Below are positions 8,369 through 17,172 of a DNA stretch of 64,000 nt, one piece after another. The first letter of the stretch is position 1, and the number at the start of each line of letters is the position of its first letter. Both the position numbers and the translations under genes were made by a program. Source of the stretch: JBBRHQ01 sp963781345 (GTDB lineage Bacteria; Actinomycetota; Thermoleophilia; Solirubrobacterales; 70-9); assembly GCA_963781345.1 (NCBI GenBank), contig CAWAFQ010000001.1, positions 1 through 64,000 of the forward strand. The letters run 5' to 3'. Under the pieces are notes generated by a model that was not told where the DNA came from, searched no databases, and saw only the letters and a program-made list of their open reading frames with translations.

Positions 8369-10090
8369 TTAGCCGAAGGTGAAGGCGTAACCGGAGATCC
8401 CGGGGTCGAGCTGCAGGGTGAGGCGATGGCGGCCGACCCGCGGCAGATCGACGAGGCTGTAGAGGCGCTGATCGGAGACGGTGAGGACGCCGTCGGCGAC
8501 ATCGTCGCCCGCAAGCCGGTTCGGAATCGGCCTTCCGTCGAGCAAGACGCGGGCGCTGCGGTCCCGCCCGGGAGAGCCGAGGACGAGGAATACGCGGCGG
8601 GCACCGAAACCGAGGTCGAGCGAGGAGTCCCCGGCGGCGGTCGCGGCCTCGGGGGCGAGGGTCCAGCGGCCGTCATATGCGAGCGAGTCGGTCGGTAGGT
8701 TCGCCGGGGCCCGGTAGGTGCCGGTGCCAGGGCGCGGGGGCTCGACGAAGCGCTCGGCGCGGGCGAGCCCGAGGTAGCTCTCCGGCGTCAGCAGCGCCTT
8801 CGAGGGAGCCTGGGCGCGAACGCGGGTCTCGGAGCCGAGCTTGCCGGACCCGCGCTCGGCCAGCAGGGCGCGGATCGCCCGCTCGGTGGTCGCGTAACTT
8901 CCCTCGCCGAAGTGGACGTAGCGGACGTTCCCGGCGGCGTCGATCAGGTACTTCGCCGGCCAGTACTGATTGCCGTATGCGTTCCAGGTCCCGTAGTCGT
9001 TGTCCTGGACGACTGGATATGTGATGCCGTTGGCCGAGATCGCCTCGTCGACGTTCGAGGCGATCCGCTCGAAGGGGAACTCGGGCGTGTGGACGCCGAC
9101 GACGATGAGCCCGTCCCTGCGGTACTTCTCGGACCAGGCCTCCACATGGGGAAGCGTGCGCAGGCAGTTGATGCAGGTGTAGGTCCAGAAATCGACCAGT
9201 ACCACCTTTCCGCGAAGGCCGGCGAGCGAAAGCGGCGCCGTGTTGAACCAGCGGCCGGGGTTGGTGAACTCAGGCGCCCGGCCGAGGACCGGGAGGGCCC
9301 TGCCCGCCTCGGCCTGAGAGCCTCCTGCCTGCTCCGCCTGCTTCCCCGCCCCTCCCCGCAGCGAGGCGAGGTCGTCGGAGACCGCCGAGCTCGTCTCGAC
9401 GCTCTCGGTCGGGTTGATCACAGCAGACGGGGCGTTGCGGGCGAGCCAGGTCTCGAAGCGGATGTCGAGGTTGGTCGCGAGCATCAGTGCGACCGCGATC
9501 ATCAGTCCTCCCATCACCATGTTGACCCTGCCCCTGACCGGCGCAAGGCGGTCGGTCAGCCGCCTCCCGCCGAGCAGGATGGCGTAGAGGACCAGACCCG
9601 TCCCGACCCCGTATGCGAGCGCGACGGCGAGCTTGGAGGCGGTCAGCTCCTGTGACGCAGAGACCGTGATCACGCCGGCGAGGATGGGCCCGGCACATGG
9701 TGCGTAGACGAAGCCGAGGCTCGCGCCGAGCAGCACGCCGGACCAGAAGCCATCCCCCCGGCGGCCGCGCGGCCCGCCGGTGAGGCTGCTGGCGAACGCC
9801 TCGACGCGGTCGGCGAGGGGCGGGATGAGGAGGACCACGCCGAAGCCAAGCAGGACGACTATCGCGATGGTTCGGGTGATGTCCTCGGGCAACCCCAGCG
9901 CGTCGATCACGTAGACGAGGGCGACCGTCGCAAAGGTGAACGAGAGGGTCAGGCCGGCTACCACGCCGAGCGGGCGCCGCCTGCCTCCAGTGGTCCCTGC
10001 CGCGAGCACAGCGGGGAGCACCGGCAGCACGCAGGGCGAGAGCGCGGTGGCCGCGCCCGCGATCAGGGCAAAGAGAGTCAGCAGTAGCAC
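8369..10090 (-). CDS. dipZ: DipZ-type CcdA/thioredoxin-like thiol-redox protein
   Basis: 573 residues in three parts. Residues 1-215 form a CcdA/DsbD-like membrane domain with about six helices and the conserved SPCVLP (near residue 20) and YAPCAGP Cys motifs. Residues about 265-415 form a TlpA/AhpC-type thioredoxin domain with WTYTCINCLRTLP (CxxC near residue 305). Residues about 450-573 form the beta-sandwich domain found at the end of mycobacterial DipZ (Rv2874). The role is to pass electrons across the membrane to extracytoplasmic thiol partners. The start is a GTG that gives a short lead into the first helix. No partner gene is adjacent. Confidence 0.9.
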   Translation of the reverse strand: MLLLTLFALIAGAATALSPCVLPVLPAVLAAGTTGGRRRPLGVVAGLTLSFTFATVALVYVIDALGLPEDITRTIAIVVLLGFGVVLLIPPLADRVEAFASSLTGGPRGRRGDGFWSGVLLGASLGFVYAPCAGPILAGVITVSASQELTASKLAVALAYGVGTGLVLYAILLGGRRLTDRLAPVRGRVNMVMGGLMIAVALMLATNLDIRFETWLARNAPSAVINPTESVETSSAVSDDLASLRGGAGKQAEQAGGSQAEAGRALPVLGRAPEFTNPGRWFNTAPLSLAGLRGKVVLVDFWTYTCINCLRTLPHVEAWSEKYRRDGLIVVGVHTPEFPFERIASNVDEAISANGITYPVVQDNDYGTWNAYGNQYWPAKYLIDAAGNVRYVHFGEGSYATTERAIRALLAERGSGKLGSETRVRAQAPSKALLTPESYLGLARAERFVEPPRPGTGTYRAPANLPTDSLAYDGRWTLAPEAATAAGDSSLDLGFGARRVFLVLGSPGRDRSARVLLDGRPIPNRLAGDDVADGVLTVSDQRLYSLVDLPRVGRHRLTLQLDPGISGYAFTFG

Positions 10091-10204
10091 TCGGGATCTT
10101 TCAGCGTCTCAGCGGGAGTTGAAGGTTCCCTAACGTCCCACCAGCCATTGCTGCGTGACAGGAGGGCGGATTGGATCGGCTCCGTCGCCGCGGATCAGGA
10201 AACG

Positions 10205-11332
10205 TCATCCACCCTCGGCCTTCCGCCTGACCCGGTAGAGCCTCAGCCTCGACTCGATGCCCTTGAGCCGGCGTTCCCCAGCGAAGGAGTAGGCAAACTC
10301 CTCGCCGGCCATCTCCCTCGCCGACTCGCTGGCGAGCACCGAGCCGGGGCGGGCGACGTCGGTGATGCGACTGGCGAGGTTGACGGGGCGCCCGTACCAG
10401 TCGCCTCCCTTTCCGATCGCCTCACCGGCGGCGACCCCTGCTCTCACCTGCGGGAAGTCCTCTCCCTCCTCCTCGGCCATCTCGACCAGGCTGAGGGCGG
10501 ACTCGAGCAGGCCGGCCCCGTCGGGCGAGACCAGCATTGCCGCGTCGCCGATCAGCTTGATCAGGCGCACCGGGGGCTGCGCCGCGGCTGAGGCCATATC
10601 GGCGAGCCGCCCCGCGACCCGGCCGAGCTCCTCGCCGGGCAGGCGCTCTCCGAGCTTGGTGAAGCCGACCAGATCGGCGAAGCAGACGCCTACCTCTGCC
10701 TCCCCCGAGCCCGGTCCGAAACGACCCCCGGCGGCGATCACATCGCGGTGCACCTGGTCGCGAATGTGGCGGTTGAGGACATATTGGAGAAGGTCTCCGA
10801 TCTCCGGGCCGAGAATCCGGGCCGACATCGCAAAGCGCAGGGCAAGGTCGCGCTCGCTGTCGCCGGGATTGATCAGTGTCCGCGCCAGGACCTCCCTCAT
10901 TCCTTCGGCGATGCTCGCCATCGCCATCCCCATCACCCGTGACATGTCGAGGATGTCTGAGTCGGCTATCCCCGCCTCGCGAAAACGGCGCAGCCGCCGT
11001 GCGGACTGGAGGTCGTGGCTGTCCAGTCCGGCCTCATCGGGATCAACCCGCGGCAGGCCAAGCGCTCGGTAGAGGTTCTGGAGCAGATCGAGGTCGACTC
11101 CGGCGAGCTCCGCAACCTCGCGCGGCAGGTAGCGCGGGCCGTCACCCGAGAGCACCCGCTCCACCGGCAGCAGCGCGAGCCGGTTCTGCTGGATTGCCTG
11201 TCGAAGCTCCGCCAGCGGCACGCCATCGGCGGCCAGATCCTCGAGCAGCCCCAGCCGGGCCTCACGATCGGCCCCCTCGAGACCATCGAGCAGGCCCTCG
11301 CCGGCGAAGTCGATTCCCGTGGGAGCACTCAT
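10205..11332 (-). CDS. Class III adenylate/guanylate cyclase
   Basis: 375 residues from the ATG at 11332. The N-terminal ~190 residues are helical, as in the regulatory half of pH-sensing mycobacterial Rv1264-type cyclases. The cyclase domain follows, with metal-binding Asp in VCFADLVGFTKLGERLP, KLIGDAAMLVSP with the second Asp, and VNLASRITD carrying the transition-state Asn and Arg. The key catalytic residues look intact, so it should be active; adenine use is likely from the Lys before IGD. It is divergent from the Lon N-domain gene, 48 nt away. Confidence 0.88.
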   Translation of the reverse strand: MSAPTGIDFAGEGLLDGLEGADREARLGLLEDLAADGVPLAELRQAIQQNRLALLPVERVLSGDGPRYLPREVAELAGVDLDLLQNLYRALGLPRVDPDEAGLDSHDLQSARRLRRFREAGIADSDILDMSRVMGMAMASIAEGMREVLARTLINPGDSERDLALRFAMSARILGPEIGDLLQYVLNRHIRDQVHRDVIAAGGRFGPGSGEAEVGVCFADLVGFTKLGERLPGEELGRVAGRLADMASAAAQPPVRLIKLIGDAAMLVSPDGAGLLESALSLVEMAEEEGEDFPQVRAGVAAGEAIGKGGDWYGRPVNLASRITDVARPGSVLASESAREMAGEEFAYSFAGERRLKGIESRLRLYRVRRKAEGG

Positions 11333-11380
11333 CGTCCTCATTCTTCCCGTCCCGGCCCGTGCGCGCCGCCACCTAGACTT

Positions 11381-12004
11381 ATGCCGGTGGGTCCTGTCCT
11401 TCCGATCTTCGAGCTTCCGCTGGTGCTGCTCCCCGGCGAGCGGCTGCCGCTGCACATCTTCGAGGAGCGCTACACACGGATGATCGAGCGCTGCATCGAA
11501 TCGGGTGGGCCATTCGGCGTGGTCCTTCGCGACGACGATGGGGCCCGGTCCGTCGGATGCACCGCTGTCGTGGTCGAGGTCCTCGAGCGCCTGGAGGACG
11601 GCCGCCTCAACATCGTCGTCGAGGGCGGAGAGCCGTTCTCGGTCCTCGACCGTTTCGGCGACCCGCAGGAGCCCGCCGCCGATGTCGAGCGGATCGAAGA
11701 GACCGAGGACGCAGGGGCGGACGAGGACGCACTCGCCGCGCGCGCCGCCTTCCTCGACCTCGCGGAGCGGGCCTCGGGCCGGCGCCCCGAGGAGGCCGAG
11801 GTCTCATCGGCGAGCGCCTACTCCCTCGCCGCAAGGATCGACCTGCCGGCCGAGACCAAGCAGGAACTTCTGCAGTTGCGTGGCGAGGCAGAGCGCATGA
11901 CCCTGCTTGCCGAGGTCCTCAGGGCCCTGCTGGAATCACTCGACGGCGCCGAGGAGGTCGCCGAGCGGGCCCAGTCGAACGGCCGGGTCCGGATCGGCCC
12001 GTAG
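11381..12004 (+). CDS. Lon protease N-terminal (substrate-binding) domain protein
   Basis: 207 residues from the ATG at 11381. It opens with LPIFELPLVLLPGERLPLHIFEERYTRMIE, the hallmark of the Lon N-terminal (PUA-like) domain, and has no ATPase or protease domain. Stand-alone versions are common in actinobacteria and their role is unclear. An acidic middle segment and a helical C-terminal part follow. Confidence 0.85.
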   Translation: MPVGPVLPIFELPLVLLPGERLPLHIFEERYTRMIERCIESGGPFGVVLRDDDGARSVGCTAVVVEVLERLEDGRLNIVVEGGEPFSVLDRFGDPQEPAADVERIEETEDAGADEDALAARAAFLDLAERASGRRPEEAEVSSASAYSLAARIDLPAETKQELLQLRGEAERMTLLAEVLRALLESLDGAEEVAERAQSNGRVRIGP

Positions 12005-12027
12005 GGCCGATCCACGGGCGGCCGGGC

Positions 12028-13569
12028 TCAGGCGGCCGCCACCGCACCGCCGCGGCGAGGATCGCCACCACCCCGCAGGACTCCGCTGGCGGGATCACGG
12101 GTTACCGCCTGGACGCCGCCGAAGAAGAGGTTGCGCTCGCGCCAGCGGACAACCGGAAGCCCGGTGGCCTCGATCCGGCGCAGGCCGTCCTCGTCGACCC
12201 CCGGCTCCGCCTGGAGGGCGCCGCCTTCGTAGTGGACGCGCGGGGCGGCAACCGCCTCGGCGGGCCCTTGTCCATCGGCGAGCAGGCGCATGATCGTCTG
12301 CGAGACGGCGGAGCGGATGCGGTTGGAGCCGGCACTGCCGAGACCGGCGACGACCTCCCCCTCGCGCAGGACTACCGTCGGCGCCATCATCGAAGTCATC
12401 CGCCGCCCCGGTGGAGTGCGGTGAAAGCCGTGGGGATTGAGGTCTTCCTCGCCGAGCATGTTGTTGACGTGGATTCCGGTACCGGGCACGACCAGCCCCG
12501 AGCCGGTGCCGTTGGAGCAGGTGACGCTGGCGCAGACGCCGTCGGCGTCGATCACGACGAGGTGGGTGGTCGAGCCGAGCTTGTCCTCATCGCCCAAGGC
12601 GCCGCCGGCATGCGCTCCCATGGCCGCGGCAACCTCGTCGAGCCGGGTCGGCGAGAGGAGCCCGGGGGCGAATCCCTCCCGGTAGAGCCCCTCGCTGAAT
12701 TCCGGGCCTCGGGCATCGTTCGCGGCCCGCGTGACCGCGACGAGAGCCTCGATGCCGTCGTCGCCGAGGCGGTCGAGAAGCTCGAGCGCGTACGCGAGCA
12801 GGACTCCGCCCGAGGACGGAGGCGGGTTGGTCAGTACCTCGCATCCGCGGTAGGAGGCTCGCACCGGAGCCCTCTCGATCGGCTCATACGCCGCCATGTC
12901 GGAGCGCGAGATGGTTCCGCCGCGCTCGCCGACGAAGTCAGCGACCGCGCGGCCGATCTCGCCTCGATAGAAGGGCTCGGGACCCTCGGCGGCGAGCAGT
13001 TCGAGAGCGTCGGCCAGGTCGGGGAAGCGGAAGGGCTCCCCCTCACGCAGGATCCTGCCCTTGGGTGCGTAGATGGCCCTGCACTCAGGCAGCCGCGTGT
13101 AGATCGGCTCGAGGATCCTCAGCACGTAGGCCTGCTGGCGGTTGAGGGGGGCGCCACCGCGGGCGTGGCGAACAGCCGGTCCGATCAGGGCCTCCATCGG
13201 CATCGTCCCGAAGCGCCCGAGGGCGTCGGTGATCCCTGCTGCGGTTCCCGGGACTCCGCAGGAGGCCGCGCCGACGTGGAAGACCTGTGTGGTCGCCTCG
13301 TCGAAGTGGACGTCCACCGGGACCAGCTCCGAGCCGCGCTCGCCTCTCTCCCGCCCCGGCGCCTCGACGAAGAAGTCGATCAAGACCGTCTCGTCGCCCT
13401 CGTGGACGATCATGAAGCCGCCGGCGCCCAGTCCGGTCAGCGGGCTCTCCACCGCGAAGGACACCAGCACCGCCGCAACGGCGGCGTCGACCGCGTTTCC
13501 CCCCTCTCGCAGAACCTCGGCCCCCGCCTCCGCGGTCAGCGGATGCCCGGCGGCGACGACGCCCTTCAA
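12028..13569 (-). CDS. ggt: Gamma-glutamyltransferase
   Basis: About 513 residues. I chose a TTG at 13569 with GGGAG about 7 nt upstream, 16 nt after the ftsZ stop; longer readings run inside ftsZ. It opens with GHPLTAEAGAEVLREGGNAVDAAVAA and GAGGFMIVHEG. The autoprocessing site is LGSTTHLVVIDADG, with the nucleophilic Thr. GTGSGLVVPGTGIHVNNMLGEED and MAPTVVLREGEVVAGLGSAGSNRI follow. It cleaves gamma-glutamyl amides such as glutathione conjugates. No signal peptide is visible, so it appears cytoplasmic, unlike the classical periplasmic enzyme. Confidence 0.88.
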   Translation of the reverse strand: MKGVVAAGHPLTAEAGAEVLREGGNAVDAAVAAVLVSFAVESPLTGLGAGGFMIVHEGDETVLIDFFVEAPGRERGERGSELVPVDVHFDEATTQVFHVGAASCGVPGTAAGITDALGRFGTMPMEALIGPAVRHARGGAPLNRQQAYVLRILEPIYTRLPECRAIYAPKGRILREGEPFRFPDLADALELLAAEGPEPFYRGEIGRAVADFVGERGGTISRSDMAAYEPIERAPVRASYRGCEVLTNPPPSSGGVLLAYALELLDRLGDDGIEALVAVTRAANDARGPEFSEGLYREGFAPGLLSPTRLDEVAAAMGAHAGGALGDEDKLGSTTHLVVIDADGVCASVTCSNGTGSGLVVPGTGIHVNNMLGEEDLNPHGFHRTPPGRRMTSMMAPTVVLREGEVVAGLGSAGSNRIRSAVSQTIMRLLADGQGPAEAVAAPRVHYEGGALQAEPGVDEDGLRRIEATGLPVVRWRERNLFFGGVQAVTRDPASGVLRGGGDPRRGGAVAAA

Positions 13570-13585
13570 CTGACCGCTCCCGCTG

Positions 13586-15070
13586 CTACCCGGGGAGGAA
13601 CTCAGGGACGTCGATGCCCCCGAGCCCGCTCGGGGGCTCGGCCGTCCCACGGCCGGCTTCCTTTGTCCGGCGGATGGTCGGCTCGGCACTTCGCCGCGGC
13701 GACGGGCGTCCGTCGAAGCGGGTGGCGACGACCGTGACCCATATCTGGTCGCCGAGGTCCTCATCGACGTTGGCGCCGAAGATGATGTTGGCGTCGGGGT
13801 GGGCGGCCTCGCCGACGACCTTGGCGGCCTCACTGACCTCGACCAGCGAGAGGTCGGGGCCGCCGGTAATCGAGAGCAGGATCGAGCGGGCACCCTCCAT
13901 CGAGGTCTCGAGCAGCGGCGAGGAGATCGCCTTCTCGGCGGCGGCCATCGCCCGCTCCTCACCTGTGCCCATGCCGATCCCCAGGAGCGCCTGGCCCGCC
14001 TCGGACATGATCGTGCGGACGTCGGCGAAGTCGAGATTGATCAGGGCCGGCAGGGTCACGAGGTCGGAGATCCCCTGAACCCCCTGCCGCAGAACGTCGT
14101 CGGCGACCTGGAATGCCTCGATCATCGAGGTCTGCTGATCGAGGACGTCGAGGAGGCGATCGTTGGGCACCACGATCAGGGTGTCAACCTCGGCTGCGAG
14201 ACCGTCGATCCCGCTTCCGGCCTGGTTGCCGCGCCGGCTTCCTTCGAAGCTGAACGGCCTGGTCACGATGCCGACCGTAAGGGCCCCGACCTCACGGGCG
14301 AGGCGGGCGATGACCGGCGCGGCGCCGGTGCCGGTGCCGCCGCCGGCGCCGGCGGCGATGAAGACCATGTCGGACCCCTTCAGCAGGCGCTTTATCTTGT
14401 CCTGCTCCTCGAAGGCGGACTTGTACCCGAGCTCTGGGTCGGCGCCGGCTCCCAGGCCGCGCGTCTGGTCGGACCCGATGTGGACGGTGACATCGGCGAT
14501 ACAGAGCTGCAGCGACTGAAGATCGGTGTTGACGGCCATGAACTCGACCCCGGGAATCTGCGCCTCGACCATCCGGTTGACGGCGTTGACGCCCGCCCCG
14601 CCGACGCCGACGACGCGGATCTTGGGAGTGTGGGGCTCGCCGCCCTCGGGGGCGTATTCGGGCTCGTCGCGACCGTATCGAGGCGTCTCCATGACCTGGC
14701 CAGGACGCTCGTCGAAGACGCGCTTGACTCGCTCGCGCGGCTCGGGAGGACCGGTGGATTCCCCCGGCGGAGCGGCCGGCTTCGCAGCCCCGCCAGCGGG
14801 CGCTGGATGGTCGCCGGGCTGCTCCTGTCGCTCAACCGGGTCCTCGCGGCCGAAACGGGCCGTGTAGTCATCGTCGGGGGCCGAGCGTTCTGACTGCACA
14901 GGCCGCTCGGCCGCGGGCTGCCCGCCGGAGTCGGCCTCCGAGGGCTCCGCGCGGCGCTCCCCGGGGATAGGGGCCTCCGGCGGGTCCTGGGGTGCGTCGT
15001 CGGAGGTCGACCGGAAGAGGTCGGCGAGGGGGCCCTCGCGCATGCTCGCTCGCTTACGACGACGTGCCAC
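13586..15070 (-). CDS. ftsZ: FtsZ-family tubulin homologue with long N-terminal extension
   Basis: 494 residues. The GTG at 15070 has a perfect AAGGAGG 9 nt upstream, inside the end of the parA-like gene. Residues 1-148 are Pro/Glu/Asp/Arg-rich and look disordered; ordinary FtsZ starts near the equivalent of residue 149. The tubulin signature GGGTGTG is at 243-249, the T7 loop NLDFADV is present, and the protein ends with IDVPEFLPG, which resembles the C-terminal peptide that binds division partners. So it should polymerise. The usual mur-ftsW-ftsQ neighbours are absent here; parA is upstream and ggt downstream. Confidence 0.92.
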   Translation of the reverse strand: MARRRKRASMREGPLADLFRSTSDDAPQDPPEAPIPGERRAEPSEADSGGQPAAERPVQSERSAPDDDYTARFGREDPVERQEQPGDHPAPAGGAAKPAAPPGESTGPPEPRERVKRVFDERPGQVMETPRYGRDEPEYAPEGGEPHTPKIRVVGVGGAGVNAVNRMVEAQIPGVEFMAVNTDLQSLQLCIADVTVHIGSDQTRGLGAGADPELGYKSAFEEQDKIKRLLKGSDMVFIAAGAGGGTGTGAAPVIARLAREVGALTVGIVTRPFSFEGSRRGNQAGSGIDGLAAEVDTLIVVPNDRLLDVLDQQTSMIEAFQVADDVLRQGVQGISDLVTLPALINLDFADVRTIMSEAGQALLGIGMGTGEERAMAAAEKAISSPLLETSMEGARSILLSITGGPDLSLVEVSEAAKVVGEAAHPDANIIFGANVDEDLGDQIWVTVVATRFDGRPSPRRSAEPTIRRTKEAGRGTAEPPSGLGGIDVPEFLPG

Positions 15071-16139
15071 GCGTCAGAACCTCCTTAGCCAGGTCCCTGT
15101 AGTAGTTCGCAGCGTTCGAATCGGAATCGTACTTGAGCACACTAGCTCCCCGGACGGGCGCCTCGGCGAACTTGACGGCCTTGCGGATCCGGCTCTTGAA
15201 GACGAGATCGCCGAAGTTCTCCTCGAGGATCTCCACCGCCTCCTTGGCATGAACCGTGCGCGAGTCGAACATCGTCGGCAGAATGCCCTCGATCTCGACG
15301 TCGGGATTGAGGTTCTCCTGGATCATCTTCAGCGTGTTCTGGAGCTGGACCAACCCGCGCATGGAGAGATACTCGCACTGGACGGGGACGATCACCTTGT
15401 CGGACGCGGTCAGAGCGTTGATCGTCAGCAGACCCAGGCTCGGCGGCGTGTCTATGCAGACGTAGTCGTAGTCGCCGGAGACCTCCTTCAGGGCCTTCTC
15501 GAGTGAGCGCTCGCGGCCGATCTTGGTGCTCATCGCGATCTCGGCGCCGGCGAGGTCGATCGAGGCGACGGCAATGTCGATCTCGCGCTTGGCGATGATC
15601 TCGCTTATCGGCATGTCGTTGACGAGGACGTTGTAGAGGCTCTTCTCGACCTTGTCGGGGTCGATCCCCTGGCTCATCGTCAGATTGCCCTGAGGATCGA
15701 GGTCGATGCATAGGACCCGGTAGCCCTCCTCGGCGAAGGCGACCGCGAGGTTGAGCGTCGTGGTCGTCTTTGCGACGCCGCCCTTCTGATTGGCGAAGGA
15801 GATCACCTGGGCATGCTTTGTCGGAACCTCGGCCGGGGCCTCGGTCTCGGCCACAGCCTGGTGGCGACTGGGGGCGATCAGGTCGGCGGGACGCATCCGC
15901 GCCGGCTCCCCGGGCACCTCCTCCCCGGTCTGCACCGGGGGCTCGGCCTCGACCACCGCCGCCTCGAGCTCGGCTGCCTCGGTCAGCTCGGGTGAGACCT
16001 GGGAGACGGTGATCTCGACATCCTCCGGCTCGGGCGGGGTCGGGGCGTCGATGCGCTCGGGCCCGTGCTCGTCGGGCTCGACCACTTCGGTCGCCGAGTT
16101 CGATTCTGCGGTCTTCTGCTTGCGGCTGAGGAATCCCAT
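15054..16139 (-). CDS. parA: ParA/Soj-family ATPase with acidic N-terminal extension
   Basis: 361 residues. Residues 1-107 are rich in Glu, Pro and Ala and look disordered. The ATPase core starts at VISFANQKGGVAKTTTTLN, a deviant Walker A with signature Lys at 119; CIDLDPQGNLT and CIDTPPSLGLLTINAL follow. The family forms ATP-dependent dimers on DNA and segregates chromosomes or positions large complexes. The stop overlaps the ftsZ start by 17 nt, and no parB or parS-like gene is adjacent. This suggests it acts with the FtsZ homologue, for example in positioning, rather than as a standard ParABS. Confidence 0.9.
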   Translation of the reverse strand: MGFLSRKQKTAESNSATEVVEPDEHGPERIDAPTPPEPEDVEITVSQVSPELTEAAELEAAVVEAEPPVQTGEEVPGEPARMRPADLIAPSRHQAVAETEAPAEVPTKHAQVISFANQKGGVAKTTTTLNLAVAFAEEGYRVLCIDLDPQGNLTMSQGIDPDKVEKSLYNVLVNDMPISEIIAKREIDIAVASIDLAGAEIAMSTKIGRERSLEKALKEVSGDYDYVCIDTPPSLGLLTINALTASDKVIVPVQCEYLSMRGLVQLQNTLKMIQENLNPDVEIEGILPTMFDSRTVHAKEAVEILEENFGDLVFKSRIRKAVKFAEAPVRGASVLKYDSDSNAANYYRDLAKEVLTRGTSS

Positions 16140-16251
16140 TTGCCGCGGTTATTCGCATGGGCAGCAGCTTTTCCTGCCGTCTGCAGAGAATGCTAGAGAT
16201 GGTGCAACGGCAGACGGGCCAAACTGCGGCTACTGCTTGAATGGCCGCATT
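16140..16251. promoter_or_regulatory. Divergent promoter region of parA and the ArsA-like operon
   Basis: About 100 nt between divergent genes, the only place for both promoters. It includes GGCAGCAGCTTTTCCTGCC-type partial dyads, but I cannot identify -35/-10 boxes with confidence. Confidence 0.4.
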
Positions 16252-17172
16252 GTGGATCTCCTCGACAAACGGCTCGTCTTCGTTACCGGCAAGGGCGGCG
16301 TCGGAAAGAGCACCGTCGCCGTAGCGCTGGGCCTGCGTGCAGCCGCCGAAGGCCGCCGCACGATCGTCTGCGAGGTCGCCTCCCAAGAGCACGCCTCACG
16401 GATATTCAATCGGGTCGAGGTCGGCTTTCACGAGGTCGAGATGGAGGAGAACCTGTGGTCGATCTCGATCGACCCGGACGAGGCGATGCGCGAGTACGTG
16501 CTGCTGCAGCTCAAGGTCCGGGCGATGCGCGACATGCTCTTTCGCAGCCGCATCTTCACCTACCTCACCGCCGCCACCCCGGGACTGAAGGAGCTGGTGA
16601 CGATCGGGAAGATCTGGGAGCTGGGCCTGCCCGACCGCAAGGTCAAGCAGGGACGCAAGTACGACCTCGTGATAGTCGACGCCCCGGCCACCGGCCACGG
16701 GATCGGCTTCCTCGCGACCCCGCGGACGTTCGCGGGCATCGCCCGGGTCGGCCCGATCCACTCCCAGGCGCAGGAGCTCGATGATCTGATCACCGACCAC
16801 AGCCTCACCGGCACCGCGATCGTCTCGCTGCCGGAGGAGATGCCGGTGAACGAGACGGCAGCTCTCGAACACGACCTGCGCGAGGAGGTCGGCGTATCCA
16901 TAGACCGCGTCTACATGAATGCGCTCTACCCTGAGCGCTTCAGCCGCTCCGAAGCCGAGCGGCTGAGCGAGATCTCGGGCTCCGGCGAGGCCGATGGCAT
17001 CGTCCGCGCCGCGGCCCGGGCGGCGGTCTCAGAGCATCGCCGGGCCCGCTCTCAGCGCGCGCAGCTGGCCCGTCTGCGGCGACGTGCGACGACCCCGGTG
17101 AAGACCCTCCCCTTCATCTTCGAGCCCGAGCTCGGGATCGAGGAGGCTCGTGTGCTCTCGGCGAGACTCTGA
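16252..17172 (+). CDS. ArsA/GET3-like ATPase, first of a pair
   Basis: About 306 residues from a GTG at 16252 (a TTG at 16237 is also possible). The N-terminus is LVFVTGKGGVGKSTVAVAL, a Walker A with the intact signature Lys of the ArsA/GET3 group. YDLVIVDAPATGHGIGFL is the switch II region. It resembles mycobacterial Rv3679 (BagA). No metal-efflux genes are nearby, so arsenite export is unlikely; the mycobacterial pair is linked to stress and envelope functions. Its stop (TGATG) overlaps the start of the second ATPase by one base, so the two are coupled. Confidence 0.85.
   Translation: MDLLDKRLVFVTGKGGVGKSTVAVALGLRAAAEGRRTIVCEVASQEHASRIFNRVEVGFHEVEMEENLWSISIDPDEAMREYVLLQLKVRAMRDMLFRSRIFTYLTAATPGLKELVTIGKIWELGLPDRKVKQGRKYDLVIVDAPATGHGIGFLATPRTFAGIARVGPIHSQAQELDDLITDHSLTGTAIVSLPEEMPVNETAALEHDLREEVGVSIDRVYMNALYPERFSRSEAERLSEISGSGEADGIVRAAARAAVSEHRRARSQRAQLARLRRRATTPVKTLPFIFEPELGIEEARVLSARL

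Noticed and set aside
11557..13737. A 726-residue open frame crossing the gamma-glutamyltransferase gene
   Set aside because: It is antisense to two well-supported genes and has the composition of a high-GC shadow frame.
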